A stretch of DNA of 20,498 nucleotides from Silene noctiflora (Eukaryota > Streptophyta > Magnoliopsida > Caryophyllales > Caryophyllaceae). The position numbers were made by a program, and so were the translations under genes. The notes beneath the pieces are model-generated. The model saw nothing but the letters and a program-made list of their open reading frames with translations, did no database searches and had not been told where the DNA came from. The DNA is taken from NCBI GenBank assembly GCA_009801015.1, contig VHZZ01000237.1, positions 197,384-217,881 of the forward strand, given 5' to 3'. Of the stretch, positions 18,912-20,498 are shown piece by piece (positions within the stretch are counted from its first letter, which is position 1; every line of letters begins with the position of its first letter).

Positions 18912-19898
18912 TGTAATATCCGTCCCTTAGAAGGATCCGTTGGCTGACCATAGTTGACTTGTGTGGCCTTAATCGTCAAAAAGAAGTCGATGTTTGACTT
19001 TGGACTCGACCTAGTGAGTGACACTTGGTCGAGTGAGGTGCACTCGACCGAGTGCATCGTTGACAGCGTATTAAAATGTTACGCATAAGTCACGGTTCCC
19101 GAATCGTTTTCTTATTTCTTTTCTTTTCCCTTTTTTTCCCCACAACCCTAGATCGACATATCTCTCCATACCATTCATCCCTCGCCTTGTTAGCATCTAC
19201 CTAGGAGACTATCACGGGAATGGAAGTATACGCCGACTCCGACCTAGTCAACCGATCGTCTTATAAGGTAAGTCACCGTCACCATCAGCATGTCTTGGGT
19301 TAGGGTTATGATTGTGCGTAATCGAGTCGTATCATTGTTGTAGGTGTTGTTGTCTGTGTGCAATGCTCGTATGATTGAATTGATGATGGATGCTACGTGG
19401 ATGTGGTATAGGTAGAGTTTTCCTACTCAGTTGATTGTAGAACTATATATTGTAATATATGACGATCTTGTATTGTGTACTGTGATGTGATTATATGATT
19501 GTGACTATGTTGTGATGGCGTTGTTGGTGGTGGATATTGGTGTTGGGTGTGATTGAGATGTGATCGGTATTGTGATTTTGTGAACCATTGTGAGAGGTGG
19601 TCTCACCCCCATTATTCGCCTCTTGCGTTCTCTCAGCGCATGAGGGATGTGCACATTAAGGGACTTGGGTTATTGTGGGTGGTTAGGTGGTGTGGTTGCG
19701 GTCCCCACTGGCAGGGCTACACACTTCGGTGTGTAGTCGGTTACTTGATACGTGGTGATGTGTGGTGATGATGGAGGTGGTGATGGTGTGGTAGTTGTTT
19801 CGATTTGTTTACATTGATTATTTTACATAGTTGTTCAGTTGACTAACCCCATTATTGTTTGTAAAACTGTGATGATCCATTCGGGGATGATGAGCAGA
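18912..19898 (+). mobile_element. LTR-like fossil sequence, probably Ty3/Gypsy, interrupted at its right end
   Basis: The sequence begins TGTAATATCCGTCCC after GTTAG (18907-18911), in the style of a plant Gypsy LTR. It contains palindromic words (GGTCGAGTG...CACTCGACC, 19027-19049), a pyrimidine tract near 19110-19140, TG-rich stretches and a perfect TTCG-loop hairpin (19717-19736). GATGATCCATTCGGGGATGATG near the right end resembles the 3' half of some Gypsy LTRs. It appears incomplete, because the second element starts at 19899. It is a fossil. Age cannot be judged without a partner LTR. The family call, perhaps Tekay-like, is tentative. Confidence 0.5.
19717..19736 (+). other. Perfect hairpin with TTCG loop
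   Basis: CTACACAC, TTCG, GTGTGTAG: an 8-base perfect stem closed on a TTCG tetraloop, inside the first LTR-like sequence. In RNA, UUCG loops are unusually stable when closed by C-G; here the closing pair is also C-G. Confidence 0.85.
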
Positions 19899-20498
19899 TG
19901 ATAAGTATATTTTATATATGATTTTTTCCCTCATTTTAGCTCGGTTTTACATACTATTTGCACTTTTATTAGTGTTTATTGGAGCTAATAACTTGTTCTA
20001 GTTGTTTTGCATGCGAATAACGTGTTTTGTAGGAAATATAACTTTTATTAGCTAAATCCCGACAGAAAAAACAAATATCGAGAACAAGAAGCTAAGTGGA
20101 AGTTGGATTGGATTATGCATGGTCATGCAAGCTCAAGACATGGAAGAAATGGTCAAATGATGGAGAAATGGCCCAATTAATCAAGAAAGCAAAATGTAAA
20201 CAATTGATTAAATGAAGCCCAATAAGTAATCCAATGATGGATGTGGAAAATATAACATTGGATTCCAAGCATTTTCCATACACAAAGCATTTACCGGACA
20301 ATTAAAGACGCATCAAATAAGGTTTATTGGATTCCGAGGCCATTAACTATGGCCATTTAAGGCCATAAATTCAGATTGTTGCGTCCCCGATCGGGGTGGG
20401 GTGAATTTAAGTGTCTTGGATTCTTTTAGGGTTGTTTACGTTTTGAGGCATGAATTACTATAAAAGGAGGGCTAGTCCCGACCTTAGAGCATCACTTC
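19899..20498 (+). mobile_element. 5' part of a second LTR, probably Ty3/Gypsy (Athila/Tat-like)
   Basis: TGATAAGTATATTTTATATA begins an LTR-like sequence that runs off the window. Near the end lies a TATA box (TATAAAAGG, 20459-20467), about 30 bases before the last bases, so transcription would start close to 20490 on the plus strand. The start motif, internal GGAAGAAATGGTCAAATG-type sequence and the TATAAAAGGAGGGCTAGTCC block resemble Athila/Tat-type LTRs. Its left boundary lies within the previous LTR, showing a nested, younger insertion; GCAGA (19894-19898) would be the left target duplication. Only part of one LTR is visible, so whether the element is whole cannot be said. Confidence 0.55.

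Noticed and set aside
19553-19768. 71-residue plus-strand open frame
   Set aside because: It lies wholly within LTR-like DNA, is rich in Cys, Trp and Gly from TG-rich sequence, and has no recognisable domain.
1-20498. tRNA or rRNA genes and CRISPR arrays
   Set aside because: No tRNA arm pattern, rRNA sequence or regularly spaced repeats were seen; CRISPR is not expected in plant nuclear DNA.

Overview
This is plant nuclear DNA, from a core eudicot. It has intron-rich genes with GT-AG junctions, AT-rich introns and intergenic DNA, plant-only gene families, small Stowaway-type MITEs ending in CTCTCTCCGTCTC or CTCCCTCC, and LTR-retrotransposon DNA at the right edge. The MITE style and frequent TACTCCGTA-like words suggest Caryophyllales. 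That placement is an inference, not a demonstrated assignment.

Layout. About 60-540 is a repeat full of GAGCTCGAGC-type words that ends at the TATA box of a plus-strand cytosolic cyclophilin gene (5'-UTR intron about 635-1644; intronless CDS 1673-2203). Convergent with it is RAF1 (minus, 2 exons, 4694-2867), a chloroplast Rubisco assembly chaperone with a Site II-rich upstream region at 4815-4913. After two short repeats comes a minus-strand bHLH subgroup IVc transcription factor (5 exons, 8212-5999). Its third intron reads as a rare GC-AG intron, and its first intron holds a hAT-type MITE. A small unrecognised ORF for a secreted Arg/Pro-rich protein lies at 9718-9401. The largest gene is IPUT1/PGSIP6 (minus, 10 exons, 17804-10560), the glucuronosyltransferase of GIPC sphingolipid synthesis. 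From about 18160 to the end there is no gene: poly-A, a C-rich low-complexity tract, then an LTR-like sequence (18912-19898) interrupted by the start of a second LTR (19899 to the window end).

Exon boundaries were worked out by hand from splice signals, reading phase and recalled family alignments. All three spliced models give an open frame of the family's usual length: 444 aa RAF1, 217 aa bHLH, 550 aa IPUT1. The genes act in unrelated processes (protein folding, Rubisco assembly, probable iron-response transcription, sphingolipid glycosylation). I see no functional cluster and no evidence of a novel multi-gene system. The points most worth a second look are the GC-AG intron in the DNA-binding region of the bHLH gene, the unrecognised secreted ORF, the repeat abutting the cyclophilin core promoter, and the nested LTRs with a perfect TTCG-loop hairpin.
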